A stretch of DNA of 14,824 bases from Bacillota bacterium. Its GTDB lineage: Bacteria; Bacillota_I; Bacilli_A; Acholeplasmatales; Acholeplasmataceae. The stretch covers positions 1 through 14,824 of the forward strand of contig JAEWVV010000186.1 of NCBI GenBank assembly GCA_023458995.1. The letters run 5' to 3'. Shown here piece after piece: positions 4,924-14,824 of this stretch (positions are counted from its first letter, which is position 1; each line of letters starts with the position of its first letter). Made by a program: the position numbers and the translations under genes. The notes below the pieces were generated by a model. The model saw only the letters and a program-made list of their open reading frames with translations, did not search any database and was not told where the DNA came from.

Positions 4924-7024
4924 CTTTAATTGTTTGTTGCATACTTCCTTTTGAGATGATGATATCTGATAACTGCTTGAATCTTAAGATATAGTTGTAG
5001 ACTCTTTCATCAACCTTCTTATCGAATGGATATATATTCGCTCTGTTTCTCATCGAGTAAAAATATTCATCTGTAACAACATCCATTAACCGGTTATCTA
5101 GAGCAAACGTCATTTCCTTAGACATACCGTGTACACCATAATAAGGATCATTTCCTACAGGTAAATCGAAGAGTTCAATCATGGTTCGATACATGTCTAC
5201 CTGACTTCTAACCATCTCTTGACGGCCTGTTAGTAGTCCTTTTCTGATCTGAAAATTACCATAATCAATAAAACTTTCACCTGGCACATAGATCCATGCA
5301 GGCACTTTTTGAAGCATTTGACGGGTTTCAATCACTGAAATATTACGACCCATGATGAGATCTAAATCGCCATTTTTAATCCCAGAACCGTGATCACTAT
5401 AGAAGATATAGACACTATTTTCGAGTGTTTGATCTTCACCTGTTTCATTGATGAAGAAACGTTTTAAAATGTCATCAACATAATCGACATAGTTAATGTA
5501 GTTTAGGGTCACACGACTCACTTTTTTAGAAATACTTGGATAAATATCGTAACGTAGGCCGTTTGGATCAAATTCATACGGTGTATGTGGCATCATTGTT
5601 ACTGAAAATAACATCACTTTTCCGTGTGTATCAATCATGTCACTTCCGTGAGCATAGGTAAAATCTGCTAAATGATAATCTGAAATCCAAGGTGAATGAT
5701 GAACAAGATTATTCTCTTGATCATAGAGATACCCATCTTCTACGTTATAACCATCTTGAATGAAATCTTCTAATGAATAGAACCGGTCAAATCCATACAT
5801 TTCAGGATAAATTAAATCTCTATTATAAAACTTTTCCTTATCGCCATGAATCGCTTCTTTATAGTATCCATCTTGGCCAAAGTATGAGACAAGTGAATCT
5901 AAATTATAGGGATCTTTATTGTATTCCCAGTAAAGTGTACGATCTCCTGTAGGATATAATCCCGTTAGCATGGATAACTCACCATCAGAGCTTACACCCA
6001 TACCGACATTATTATAGAAATTACTGAAATAGAAACTTTGATCAAGGAGTGCGTTTAAAAAAGGCATACGAACACTTGTCATTTCTGATTCGATTAAGAA
6101 TGTATTTAAGGATTCTAAGTGAACTAAAACAAGATTTTTATCTTCTAGAACTCCATGAAGACTATCACCTTTTTTAATCGAATCGTCGATATAAAGACTA
6201 TCTACGGCTTGGCTTAATAAGAGTCTATTACCGTATGTTTCACCATTAAAAAAGTTTTGATATTCGCTTCGATTTTTATTATAGGTTTGGTATGCTTCAG
6301 CAAGCTTTTGATCAGTATCAAGCTCAAGATAATCGACAAGATCTAGATCAAAAGGTTGTCCAATAAGTTCACCTAAATAATAAGGATAAACACCTAAATT
6401 TTGAATTGCATATGTACTCTTAACTGAGTTTAAAGGAAGTGTTATCTTATATTGTTCAAAATAAGAAAATATCGCTGTAAATAACGTGACACTTACAAGA
6501 AGAACAGCTGATAAATATTTCTGAAGTGTCACTTTAAAATACATGAATTTCAGTTGATTTCTATCCGCTAGTAAGTAAACCGTTAGAAGCGCACCAAAAG
6601 GAAGAAATACTAAAATCCGGTAATAAGTAATCAGTTCAAGTAGTGCTGTAAAGAATGTTCCAAGCGCAAATCCATCTGCAGGATTCCAGAAAATAGTTGC
6701 TGCTGGAATGGAAAAAGCAGTACCAAAAAACATGTTAAATACACCAAGACCAAAGACAAAGAAATTTAAGAAAAAGGTAAGAACGAGTAAATAAATCATT
6801 CTTCCTCTGACTTTTTTTATGATTAAAAAACCGATGATCATCAGTATAAATAAAATCGAAAAATTACCTAGAAAAGCATTGATTTCACCTAAGAACGTAT
6901 GTCTAAAGGGTGCGATATAACGATTGAGTTCTTGGATAGTCAGCCAGTATGTATTGATGATGTTGAGTATAAAAAACATACTCACAAACATAAAATAGAC
7001 GGACCACTGGTTTTTATGTTTCAT
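4895..7024 (-). CDS. LtaS-family membrane sulfatase / phosphoglycerol transferase
   Basis: This 709-residue protein has the layout of lipoteichoic acid synthase: five N-terminal membrane helices (about 9-29, 53-70, 77-100, 125-150, 170-188), a linker, and a large extracytoplasmic alkaline-phosphatase-superfamily domain from about 297. Metal-site and catalytic motifs are HLES with Glu304, GVSSDGE at 343-349, PHTPY with His480, and YSDHG at 542-546 with Asp544 and His545. By alignment to LtaS (GKTSD), the nucleophilic threonine is Ser345 here. LtaS moves glycerophosphate from phosphatidylglycerol to a lipid-anchored acceptor. Acholeplasmas are known to make glycerophosphoryl glycolipids, so a glycolipid acceptor is plausible, but the substrate is not shown by sequence. 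Start: AAGGGGG lies just upstream of the ATG. It is the first gene of the operon with DUF1361 and galE. OpgB-like or phosphoethanolamine transferases are less likely given the LtaS-like helix count. Confidence 0.88.
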   Translation of the reverse strand: MKHKNQWSVYFMFVSMFFILNIINTYWLTIQELNRYIAPFRHTFLGEINAFLGNFSILFILMIIGFLIIKKVRGRMIYLLVLTFFLNFFVFGLGVFNMFFGTAFSIPAATIFWNPADGFALGTFFTALLELITYYRILVFLPFGALLTVYLLADRNQLKFMYFKVTLQKYLSAVLLVSVTLFTAIFSYFEQYKITLPLNSVKSTYAIQNLGVYPYYLGELIGQPFDLDLVDYLELDTDQKLAEAYQTYNKNRSEYQNFFNGETYGNRLLLSQAVDSLYIDDSIKKGDSLHGVLEDKNLVLVHLESLNTFLIESEMTSVRMPFLNALLDQSFYFSNFYNNVGMGVSSDGELSMLTGLYPTGDRTLYWEYNKDPYNLDSLVSYFGQDGYYKEAIHGDKEKFYNRDLIYPEMYGFDRFYSLEDFIQDGYNVEDGYLYDQENNLVHHSPWISDYHLADFTYAHGSDMIDTHGKVMLFSVTMMPHTPYEFDPNGLRYDIYPSISKKVSRVTLNYINYVDYVDDILKRFFINETGEDQTLENSVYIFYSDHGSGIKNGDLDLIMGRNISVIETRQMLQKVPAWIYVPGESFIDYGNFQIRKGLLTGRQEMVRSQVDMYRTMIELFDLPVGNDPYYGVHGMSKEMTFALDNRLMDVVTDEYFYSMRNRANIYPFDKKVDERVYNYILRFKQLSDIIISKGSMQQTIKDAMERVYGS

Positions 7025-7053
7025 GCCATTCCCCCTTTTGTCGGTTATTCATC

Positions 7054-7059
7054 ATTATA
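7054..7059 (-). promoter_or_regulatory. -10 element of the LtaS-like/DUF1361/galE operon
   Basis: A perfect TATAAT on the minus strand (7059-7054) lies 29 bp before the ATG, which gives a short leader. The -35 region is poor: no good match to TTGACA lies 16-18 nt upstream, and there is no TGn extension. It may therefore be weak or activator-dependent. Confidence 0.45.
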
Positions 7060-7167
7060 ACTCATTTCATCTTTAGATGCATAAATTATGGATGAATATG
7101 TCATGTAATTTTTTGAATAACGAAAGAAATCATTAAAGCTAAATCAATTTTTCATTTTTTCTACATG

Positions 7168-7203
7168 AAAAAAAAAGAAGCGCACCTTAATCTAGGTACG
7201 CTT
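7168..7203 (-). terminator. Strong intrinsic terminator after gyrA
   Basis: On the minus strand AAGCGTACCT (7203-7194) pairs with AGGTGCGCTT (7187-7178) over 10 bp with one G-U, around a 6-nt loop. A C and nine T's follow (7177-7168). It begins 10 bp beyond the gyrA stop and closes the yaaA-recF-gyrB-gyrA operon. Confidence 0.93.
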
Positions 7204-7212
7204 AGTCGTTAT

Positions 7213-9834
7213 TTATTTTTCATCAAAAAGTGAATCGGTTGTTACTTTTTCTTGTTCAACTTCTTCAACTTCATCGGGTGCAAGATCTGCGACTTCAATC
7301 GACTTTTTAGGTTCACTGACATTAATTGATTCTTGAACAAATTGGTTTTCTTCAACCTCATCTTCAAGAACTTCTTCCTGTCTTGGTACTAATGCAATGG
7401 TTGATACTTTATGATCAGGACGTAAGCGAATAATTCTAACACCTTGGGTTGCTCTCTTTGTTTGTGAGATTTGATCAACGTGTGTTCGAATCACAACACC
7501 TTTATCTGAAACAACAATTAAATCTTGATCATCTGAAACAACACGAAGTGTAGAAAGTTTACCATTCTTTTCGGTGACATTCAGTGTCTTAACACCTTTA
7601 CCACCACGAATTTGTTTACGATATTCACCAACGATTGTTCGCTTACCGAAGCCATTTTCAGTGATAACTAGAATTTCTTCTGTTTCATTAGAGATGATAG
7701 CTGCGCCAACAACTTCATCGTTTTCTCCAATATCCATACCACGAACACCAGATGTTGTTCTACCCATTGCACGTGCATCATTTTCATCAAAACGAATGGC
7801 TTTACCATTGGATGCTCCAAGGATAATATCTTTCGTTCCATCGGTTAATCCAACACTTAGGAGTTCATCATCATCTCTTAAGTTAATCGCGTTGATACCG
7901 TTAGTTCTAATGTTTGCGTATTCGATGATGGGTGTACGTTTAATGATACCTTTTTTAGTGACGAATGTTAAGAATTCTTGATCCGTTTCAAAGTCTTTCA
8001 CATTGCAGAAGGAAGCAAGTGTTTCATCCTTTTGGAATTCAAGTAAGTTAACGATCGGTAAACCTTTCGATTGTCTTGAACCTTCAGGAATCTTATAACC
8101 TTTGATCTTATAAACTCGACCTTTATTGGTAAAGAAGAGATGGTAATCATGGGTTGAAGTTAGGCGGATATGTTCGACATAATCATCTTCGTGAACTTTA
8201 ATACCAGACATACCAACGCCACCACGGTTTTGAGTCTTGTAGTGATCGACATTCATACGTTTGATATAACCATTGTTTGTCACTGTGATAATGACATCTT
8301 CAACAGGAATTAAGTCTTCGTTTTCAATACTTAAGTCTTCATGTAAATTAATTTCTGACATACGTGGATCCGCATAGTTTGCTTTAATTTCTAGAAGTTC
8401 TTGTCTGATGATTTCAAGTTTTCTGTCATGGCTTGCAATGATTTCTTTATAGTCTTTAATCTTGATAATAAGTTCACCAAGTTCAGCTTCAAGTTTTTCA
8501 ACTTCAATACCGGTTAAACGTTGTAGACGCATATCAAGAATAGCGCGTGCTTGGATATCTGTTAATGTATATTCAGCAATTAATGCTTCTCTTGCTTCAT
8601 CACCTGTTTTAGATCCTTTAATGATTTCAATCGCACGATCGACATCATGAAGCGCAATGACTAAACCGTCTAAGATATGTTGTCTTGCTTCAGCTTTTTC
8701 TAGATCGTAAACTGTTCTTCTTTGGATGACTTCAATTTGGTGTTCCAAATAGTATTTCAAGAGATCTCTTAAGGTAACCATTTGTGGTTGACCCTTAACA
8801 AGACAGATCATGTTAAAACCAAATGATTGTTGAAGTTGTGTATGTTTGAAAAGATTATTGAGCATGACCTGTGGGTTAACATCACGTCTTAATTCAATGA
8901 CGATACGCATACCTTTACGGTTGGATTCATCACGTAAATCGGTAATACCTTCAACGATTTTTTCTTTTGCAATTTCTGCAATTCTTTCGATTAAGGTTGT
9001 CTTATTCACCGCATATGGAATCGCAGTAACAACAATCGCTTGTTTGTTCTTATGTGTAACGATTTCAGCAGTTGCACGATTCGCAATAATACCTCTACCT
9101 GTTTCATAAGCTTGTCTAAGAGCAGATAAGCCAAGGATTTGACCTCCGGTTGGAAAATCGGGTCCTTTGATATATTGCATAAGTTCAGTGATCGTAATTT
9201 GATCATTATCCATATAGGCAAGAAGACCATCAATGACTTCACCTAAGTTATGAGGTGGAATGTTTGTTGCCATACCAACAGCGATCCCTGTAGAACCGTT
9301 AACAAGTAAGTTAGGATAACGTGAAGGTAGAACTGAAGGTTCATGTTCTGAACCATCATAGTTGTCAACATAGTCAACTGTATTCTTTTCTAAATCTCTA
9401 ACGAGTTCACCAGCGATTTTAGACATTCTTGCTTCGGTATAACGCATCGCAGCTGCACCATCACCATCGACAGAACCGAAGTTACCATGTCCATCAATTA
9501 ATGGCATGCGGTAGTTAAATGGTTGTGCCATACGAACCATTGCGTCATAAACAGAAGAGTCACCATGTGGGTGATACTTACCGATAACTTCACCAACGAT
9601 TCTCGCTGATTTCTTATGTGCTTTATCTGCTGACATTCCTAAATCATTCATCGCGTATAAAATACGTCTTTGAACTGGCTTAAGTCCATCTCTAATATCA
9701 GGTAATGCTCTTGAAACGATAACGCTCATCGCGTAGTTCAGGAAGGAGTTTTTCATCTCACTTGAGATATTGATCTCTTTTACATAACCTTCGGTTGTTT
9801 TTGTAGATTCATTACTTAATGATTGTTGGTCCAT
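7213..9834 (-). CDS. gyrA: DNA gyrase subunit A
   Basis: GyrA cuts and rejoins DNA in the A2B2 gyrase that introduces negative supercoils. In this 873-residue protein the breakage-reunion domain has the active-site Tyr132 ([10 protein letters not shown]) and the family motifs [10 protein letters not shown] at 41-50 and [10 protein letters not shown]. The positions equivalent to E. coli Ser83 and Asp87 are Ser93 and Asp97, the quinolone-sensitive residues. The C-terminal beta-pinwheel carries the GyrA-box QIRGGKG at 741-747 (usual form QRRGGKG), which marks it as gyrase rather than ParC. Residues from about 818 form a very acidic tail, a feature reported to tune wrapping in some gyrases. Start: AAGGGAG 7 nt before the ATG, 14 bp after the gyrB stop. 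It is the last gene of its operon, followed by a strong terminator. Confidence 0.97.
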   Translation of the reverse strand: MDQQSLSNESTKTTEGYVKEINISSEMKNSFLNYAMSVIVSRALPDIRDGLKPVQRRILYAMNDLGMSADKAHKKSARIVGEVIGKYHPHGDSSVYDAMVRMAQPFNYRMPLIDGHGNFGSVDGDGAAAMRYTEARMSKIAGELVRDLEKNTVDYVDNYDGSEHEPSVLPSRYPNLLVNGSTGIAVGMATNIPPHNLGEVIDGLLAYMDNDQITITELMQYIKGPDFPTGGQILGLSALRQAYETGRGIIANRATAEIVTHKNKQAIVVTAIPYAVNKTTLIERIAEIAKEKIVEGITDLRDESNRKGMRIVIELRRDVNPQVMLNNLFKHTQLQQSFGFNMICLVKGQPQMVTLRDLLKYYLEHQIEVIQRRTVYDLEKAEARQHILDGLVIALHDVDRAIEIIKGSKTGDEAREALIAEYTLTDIQARAILDMRLQRLTGIEVEKLEAELGELIIKIKDYKEIIASHDRKLEIIRQELLEIKANYADPRMSEINLHEDLSIENEDLIPVEDVIITVTNNGYIKRMNVDHYKTQNRGGVGMSGIKVHEDDYVEHIRLTSTHDYHLFFTNKGRVYKIKGYKIPEGSRQSKGLPIVNLLEFQKDETLASFCNVKDFETDQEFLTFVTKKGIIKRTPIIEYANIRTNGINAINLRDDDELLSVGLTDGTKDIILGASNGKAIRFDENDARAMGRTTSGVRGMDIGENDEVVGAAIISNETEEILVITENGFGKRTIVGEYRKQIRGGKGVKTLNVTEKNGKLSTLRVVSDDQDLIVVSDKGVVIRTHVDQISQTKRATQGVRIIRLRPDHKVSTIALVPRQEEVLEDEVEENQFVQESINVSEPKKSIEVADLAPDEVEEVEQEKVTTDSLFDEK

Positions 9835-9848
9835 GTGAGTTCTCCCTT

Positions 9849-11750
<1,902 letters not shown>

Positions 11751-12779
11751 CTACTCCTTTTTCAAATGGATCATTTGGATGTGTGCACCTTCAATCAAAT
11801 GGGTGCTATTCATGATGATCTGATGCTCATTGGGTAATTCTTTTAAGAAAAGTTTTTGTCTTTCTTCATCCAATTCGCTTAAGACATCATCTAACAACAG
11901 CGTAACTTGCTGACCTGTTTTCTTTTTTATGAGTTCTAAGAGCGCTAATTTAAGTGCTATAACCATTAAACGTTGTTCCCCTTGTGACGCATAACTCTTA
12001 GCTTCAAATCCGTTAAAACGGAAACTAAGGTCATCTCTGTGAGGCCCTGTTTGGGTTGTTTGATATAAAATATCTTGTTTTTGGTTTTTCACGAGCGCAT
12101 GCATAAATGCTTTTTCATCGACATCAGGTTCATAACATAATTCAACATGATGCAATGAGAAACGTTTGTACGTCTCTTTAAAAATCTGATTGAGTTCGTT
12201 AATGAATTGTCGTCTTTCATCGATAATCTTGGAACCAACTTCATAGAGTTGATCACCTAAAATATTTAAAAACGTATAATCATCATCAATCGTTATTTTT
12301 TTTAATAAACTATTTCGCTGCTTTAAAACATTTTTATATGTATTTAAATAGCGCAAGTAGTTTTTATTGAGTTGCATCCATTCAAGATCGATAAACTGTC
12401 TTCTATCTTGTGGTGATCCTTGAATGAGTTCTAAATCTTCAGGAGCAAACATCACAACACGCAAGTGGCCAATAAAGTCACTGATCTTTCTTTTTTCGAT
12501 GCCGTTAATTGATGCTCTTTTTCCTGATTTAGATAAAATCACATCGTATTTATCTTGATCCGTCAAAAGTTTGACGCTTGCGAAAGGTTCACCGCTCATG
12601 ATAAGATCTTTTTCATCGCTCGTGCGATGTGACTTCGTAGTCGCACAAAAATAGATAGCTTCCAAGATGCTTGTCTTTCCAGAACCATTCAGTCCATGGA
12701 TGTACGAAAATGGTTTATCAAATGAAAGTTCAAGTGAAGGATGATTTCTAAACTGTTTTAGGTTTATTTTTTTGATCAT
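11751..12779 (-). CDS. recF: DNA replication and repair protein RecF
   Basis: RecF is an SMC/ABC-like ATPase that, with RecO and RecR, loads RecA at single-strand gaps. The 342-residue protein has the family N-terminus (MIKKINLKQFRNH), Walker A GLNGSGKTS at 29-37, an ABC signature ASQGEQR at 264-270, and Walker B VTLLLDDVLSELD at 292-304 with Asp297 and Asp298. The reading frame overlaps the end of yaaA by 32 bp and has only a weak Shine-Dalgarno, so it probably depends on translational coupling to yaaA. Six bases separate its stop from the gyrB start, and its last codons encode the gyrB ribosome-binding site. Confidence 0.96.
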   Translation of the reverse strand: MIKKINLKQFRNHPSLELSFDKPFSYIHGLNGSGKTSILEAIYFCATTKSHRTSDEKDLIMSGEPFASVKLLTDQDKYDVILSKSGKRASINGIEKRKISDFIGHLRVVMFAPEDLELIQGSPQDRRQFIDLEWMQLNKNYLRYLNTYKNVLKQRNSLLKKITIDDDYTFLNILGDQLYEVGSKIIDERRQFINELNQIFKETYKRFSLHHVELCYEPDVDEKAFMHALVKNQKQDILYQTTQTGPHRDDLSFRFNGFEAKSYASQGEQRLMVIALKLALLELIKKKTGQQVTLLLDDVLSELDEERQKLFLKELPNEHQIIMNSTHLIEGAHIQMIHLKKE

Positions 12780-12984
12780 CTGTAATCACATACTCATCTT
12801 TTCCAATGACCACGATGTCGCCAGGGTATAATTTCTTACCCCGTTCAGTTCTTTTTTCTTGGTTGACGAAAACATCGTTTTCCATTAAAAAAAACTTGGC
12901 TTCTCCCCCAGAACCAATATGATCGGTTGCTTTTAAAATTTGTCCTAGCGTTATGTATTCTGTGGTAATTCTGAATTTTTTCAT
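12748..12984 (-). CDS. yaaA: S4-domain RNA-binding protein YaaA
   Basis: A 78-residue protein with an S4-like RNA-binding fold: ITLGQILKATDHIGSGGEAK at 11-30, then NDVFVNQEKRTERGKKLYPG at 36-55 and GDIVVI. This is the small protein usually found between dnaN and recF in Firmicutes and mollicutes. A ribosome-related role has been proposed in Bacillus; nothing in this sequence settles it. The start is supported by GAGG 7 nt upstream. It is the first gene of the four-gene operon and its last 32 bp overlap recF. Confidence 0.93.
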   Translation of the reverse strand: MKKFRITTEYITLGQILKATDHIGSGGEAKFFLMENDVFVNQEKRTERGKKLYPGDIVVIGKDEYVITDDQKNKPKTV

Positions 12985-13009
12985 CGATTAACCTCGCCTA
13001 TCCTTTTAT

Positions 13010-13018
13010 ATTATATCA
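13010..13018 (-). promoter_or_regulatory. Promoter of yaaA-recF-gyrB-gyrA (extended -10)
   Basis: TGaTATAAT on the minus strand (13018-13010) is a consensus extended -10. No convincing -35 lies 16-18 nt upstream, as is common for extended -10 promoters. The start would be about 13003, leaving a leader of roughly 20 nt before the yaaA ATG. Confidence 0.6.
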
Positions 13019-13133
13019 TAATATAAGTAAAAATACATCCATTTTCTACTTTTTTTATGATAGCAAACCCTAATTCACGTCTTCTTATAAAATGCTTTTA
13101 AAACGGAAATTTGGGTGAATTTGATTTTTCAAT

Positions 13134-13156
13134 AAAAAAAGGCTACCGCAGTAGCC
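13134..13156 (-). terminator. Strong intrinsic terminator after dnaN
   Basis: Minus strand GGCTAC (13156-13151), loop TGCG, GTAGCC (13146-13141), then seven T's (13140-13134). It lies 21 bp beyond the dnaN stop and separates dnaN from the yaaA operon. Confidence 0.93.
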
Positions 13157-13177
13157 CTCTAGTGTAAAGTCTAATTT

Positions 13178-14308
13178 TTAGTCAATTCGAACAGGTAAGA
13201 TTAAGTGAAGTAAATCAGAATCTAAACTGCCTTTAATAACGAACGGTTTAACTTCTCCTGCAAATTGAATTTGAATCTCTGCTGAACTAAATGACTTCAG
13301 AGCTTCAACTAAATAACGTGAAGAGAATGCAATCTTAATAACAGGTCCTGTGACATCGGAAGAAGGAATAATTTCTTCTAAAGCATCACCGACTTCATTA
13401 TTGGTTGAACTGATTTCTATGATACGATCAGGACGTAAGCTCATCTTGATGATATTATAATTGGTTTCACGATCTCTTGGAGAAAGAAGTGAAACACGTT
13501 CAACTGCAGCTAAAAGTTCTTCTTTGTTAAATGGAACGATAACAGGGAACTCCGTAGGAATAATTCGCATTGTATCAGGATAGGTTCCTTCGAGTAAGCG
13601 TGTTTGGAATAAAATCTTATTCATCTTAAATAAAACTTTATTTGGATTGATAAATAATTCAACATCATCGTTATACGTATCTAGAATCTTTGAAAGTTCA
13701 TCAAGGCTTCTGTTTGGAATAACGATATCGAATTGTTTACTATGCGTTCTTAATTTGACATTCTTTTGAGATAAACGGTAAGAGTCTGTTGCTACACAGT
13801 AAAGATGATTATCTAAATACTTAAAGTTAACCCCAGTTAAGATAGGACGTTTTTCTGATGTCGCTGTCGCATAATTTGTTTCTTTAATAATGGTCTTAAT
13901 GAGTTGTGAATCTAAAACAACAGGATCATCTAAATCGAGGAAGTCAATTTCAGGATAATCTTCAACATCCATTAAACGTAGTTTAAACTCAGAACGATCT
14001 GCTTTGATTACGATGAGTTTGTCTTCGATTAAAGCGAACTCGATACGCTGAGAAACAATCTTTCTGATAATTTCAATTAAGTATTTACCTGGTATTGCAA
14101 CTTTACCACCTTGTTTGATAGATAAGGAATGATCATCGATTAAAACTTGAATAGCAACATCTGTATTACTTGTCGTTAACAAAATGTGATCTTCATTGAC
14201 TTCGAATTTAATAGCATACAAAATGGGAAGAGGAGTTTTAGAAGGAAGACCTTTTTGAACGATAAGAAGTTGATTGAGTAGTACGTCACGATCGATACTG
14301 AAAATCAT
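13178..14308 (-). CDS. dnaN: DNA polymerase III beta subunit (sliding clamp)
   Basis: DnaN is the homodimeric ring that tethers the replicative polymerase to DNA. The 376-residue length and the three-fold repeated clamp domains fit the family. Recognisable parts are the N-terminus (MIFSIDRDVLLNQLLIVQKG), the KTPLPILYAIKFEV segment at 24-37, SEKRPILTGVNFKYLDNHLY in the middle domain and the C-terminal LILPVRID, part of the protein-binding region. AAGGAG lies 7 nt before the ATG. It has its own promoter in the dnaA-dnaN spacer and its own terminator, so it can be expressed independently of both neighbours. Confidence 0.97.
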   Translation of the reverse strand: MIFSIDRDVLLNQLLIVQKGLPSKTPLPILYAIKFEVNEDHILLTTSNTDVAIQVLIDDHSLSIKQGGKVAIPGKYLIEIIRKIVSQRIEFALIEDKLIVIKADRSEFKLRLMDVEDYPEIDFLDLDDPVVLDSQLIKTIIKETNYATATSEKRPILTGVNFKYLDNHLYCVATDSYRLSQKNVKLRTHSKQFDIVIPNRSLDELSKILDTYNDDVELFINPNKVLFKMNKILFQTRLLEGTYPDTMRIIPTEFPVIVPFNKEELLAAVERVSLLSPRDRETNYNIIKMSLRPDRIIEISSTNNEVGDALEEIIPSSDVTGPVIKIAFSSRYLVEALKSFSSAEIQIQFAGEVKPFVIKGSLDSDLLHLILPVRID

Positions 14309-14361
14309 ATGTGGGCTCCTTTATTTCTTTAATTTAATCTTTTAATTATTGTTATTACAAT

Positions 14362-14378
14362 TGTGGGTTTGTGGAAAA
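14362..14378 (-). promoter_or_regulatory. DnaA-box-like tandem in the dnaA-dnaN spacer
   Basis: The minus strand has TTTTCCACA (14378-14370), one mismatch from the DnaA box TTATCCACA. A weaker copy, AAACCCACA (14370-14362, three mismatches), follows with an 8-bp period (TTGTGG twice on the plus strand). AT-rich sequence follows up to the dnaN Shine-Dalgarno. It could serve in DnaA control of dnaN or as part of a bipartite origin. Confidence 0.4.
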
Positions 14379-14405
14379 ATCTAAGAAAGGCTTTATATCG
14401 CTATT

Positions 14406-14434
14406 ATTATACCACATTTCCAACATTCTATAAA
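14406..14434 (-). promoter_or_regulatory. Predicted dnaN promoter
   Basis: Minus strand: -35 TTTATA (14434-14429, 4 of 6), a 17-nt spacer, and extended -10 TGgTATAAT (14414-14406). It begins just 3 bp after the dnaA stop codon. The DnaA-box-like site lies within the untranslated leader. Confidence 0.65.
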
Positions 14435-14437
14435 CAC

Positions 14438-14824
14438 TTATTTTTTGTTAAACGCATCGATTTTTTTAATGATTGTATCGACAGCAATCTTTAATGCAGA
14501 ATCTTGTTTTAAATCGTTATCAATCTTCTCACAAGCAGCTAAAACGGTTGAGTGATCACGGTCTCCAAAGAGGGAACCGATGGTCTTATATGGGATGTTA
14601 TAACGCATCTTAATGATATACATCGCAATATGTCTCGGAAGAATATACTTTGTATGTCTTTTTTTACCAATCAGATCTTCTAAGGTTATACCGTAGAAAT
14701 CACTGACAATCGATTGGATGCGGTCGTAGTTGTTTTCGTTGAGTGAATCACTTTTACGTTTAGTTTTTAATAGCGGTTCTAGAGCCTCATTAACGGTTTC
14801 TATCGTTAAATCAAGGTTGTTTGT
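14438..14824 (-). CDS. dnaA: Chromosomal replication initiator DnaA, C-terminal 129 residues (runs off right edge)
   Basis: The frame stays open from the window edge at 14824 to TAA at 14440-14438, so the gene is cut at its 5' side. The visible part is the end of the AAA+ lid (TVNEALEPLL) and the DNA-binding domain IV. That domain includes DFYGITLEDLIGKKRHTKYI, RHIAMYII, and the DnaA-box-reading signature GDRDHSTVLAACEKI near the end. DnaA binds DnaA boxes and opens the origin. The Arg, Asp, His and Ser/Thr residues of the signature (RDHST) are intact. Its gene order relative to dnaN, recF and gyrB/gyrA is the usual origin arrangement. The promoter, the start and any upstream oriC elements are outside the window. 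Confidence 0.96.
   Translation of the reverse strand, partial: TNNLDLTIETVNEALEPLLKTKRKSDSLNENNYDRIQSIVSDFYGITLEDLIGKKRHTKYILPRHIAMYIIKMRYNIPYKTIGSLFGDRDHSTVLAACEKIDNDLKQDSALKIAVDTIIKKIDAFNKK

Noticed and set aside
13072..13121. Inverted repeat AATTCAC..GTGAATT upstream of the yaaA promoter
   Set aside because: Only 7-bp arms with a 36-nt gap in AT-rich sequence; too weak to call a site.

Overview
This window looks like the chromosome-origin neighbourhood of a low-GC, AT-rich bacterium. The gene order dnaA, dnaN, yaaA, recF, gyrB, gyrA is read right to left on the minus strand, with oriC presumably at or just beyond the right edge. Tryptophan is TGG throughout, and no long gene contains an in-frame TGA. 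This excludes the UGA-Trp mycoplasmas and spiroplasmas. My best guess is an Acholeplasma-like mollicute, but a related low-GC Firmicute is possible. That assignment is inference; no 16S or other phylogenetic marker was compared.

Layout from right to left along the minus strand: the 3' end of dnaA (cut by the right edge); a 129-bp spacer with a dnaN promoter and a DnaA-box-like site; dnaN with a strong terminator; a new extended -10 promoter driving the tightly packed operon yaaA-recF-gyrB-gyrA, which ends in a strong terminator. Next is a three-gene envelope operon: an LtaS-family membrane sulfatase-fold enzyme, an overlapping DUF1361 membrane protein and galE. A bidirectional terminator separates galE from hslO (Hsp33), the only convincing plus-strand gene. 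hslO is divergent from dusB, which is followed 8 bp later by tRNA-Ser(CGA) and a short terminator. Their shared 80-bp spacer holds two interlocked promoters and a 16-bp inverted repeat.

The left 1.2 kb differs in character. About 840 bp have no intact gene of normal size and contain what looks like a frameshifted small membrane-protein remnant. At the far left is the 5' part of an RNase III-domain gene that runs off the edge.

The most unusual item is the 5' leader of that RNase III-like gene (about 351-575, minus strand). A promoter places the predicted transcript start on the first base of a 6-bp closing helix. The leader holds a long interrupted stem followed by a U-tract, and a direct repeat (GTTTCCTC) whose downstream copy can pair over 8 bp with the gene's own Shine-Dalgarno sequence. 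The same anti-SD segment can instead pair with the extreme 5' end. This is the architecture of a switchable, possibly autoregulated leader, and I could not match it to a known riboswitch class.
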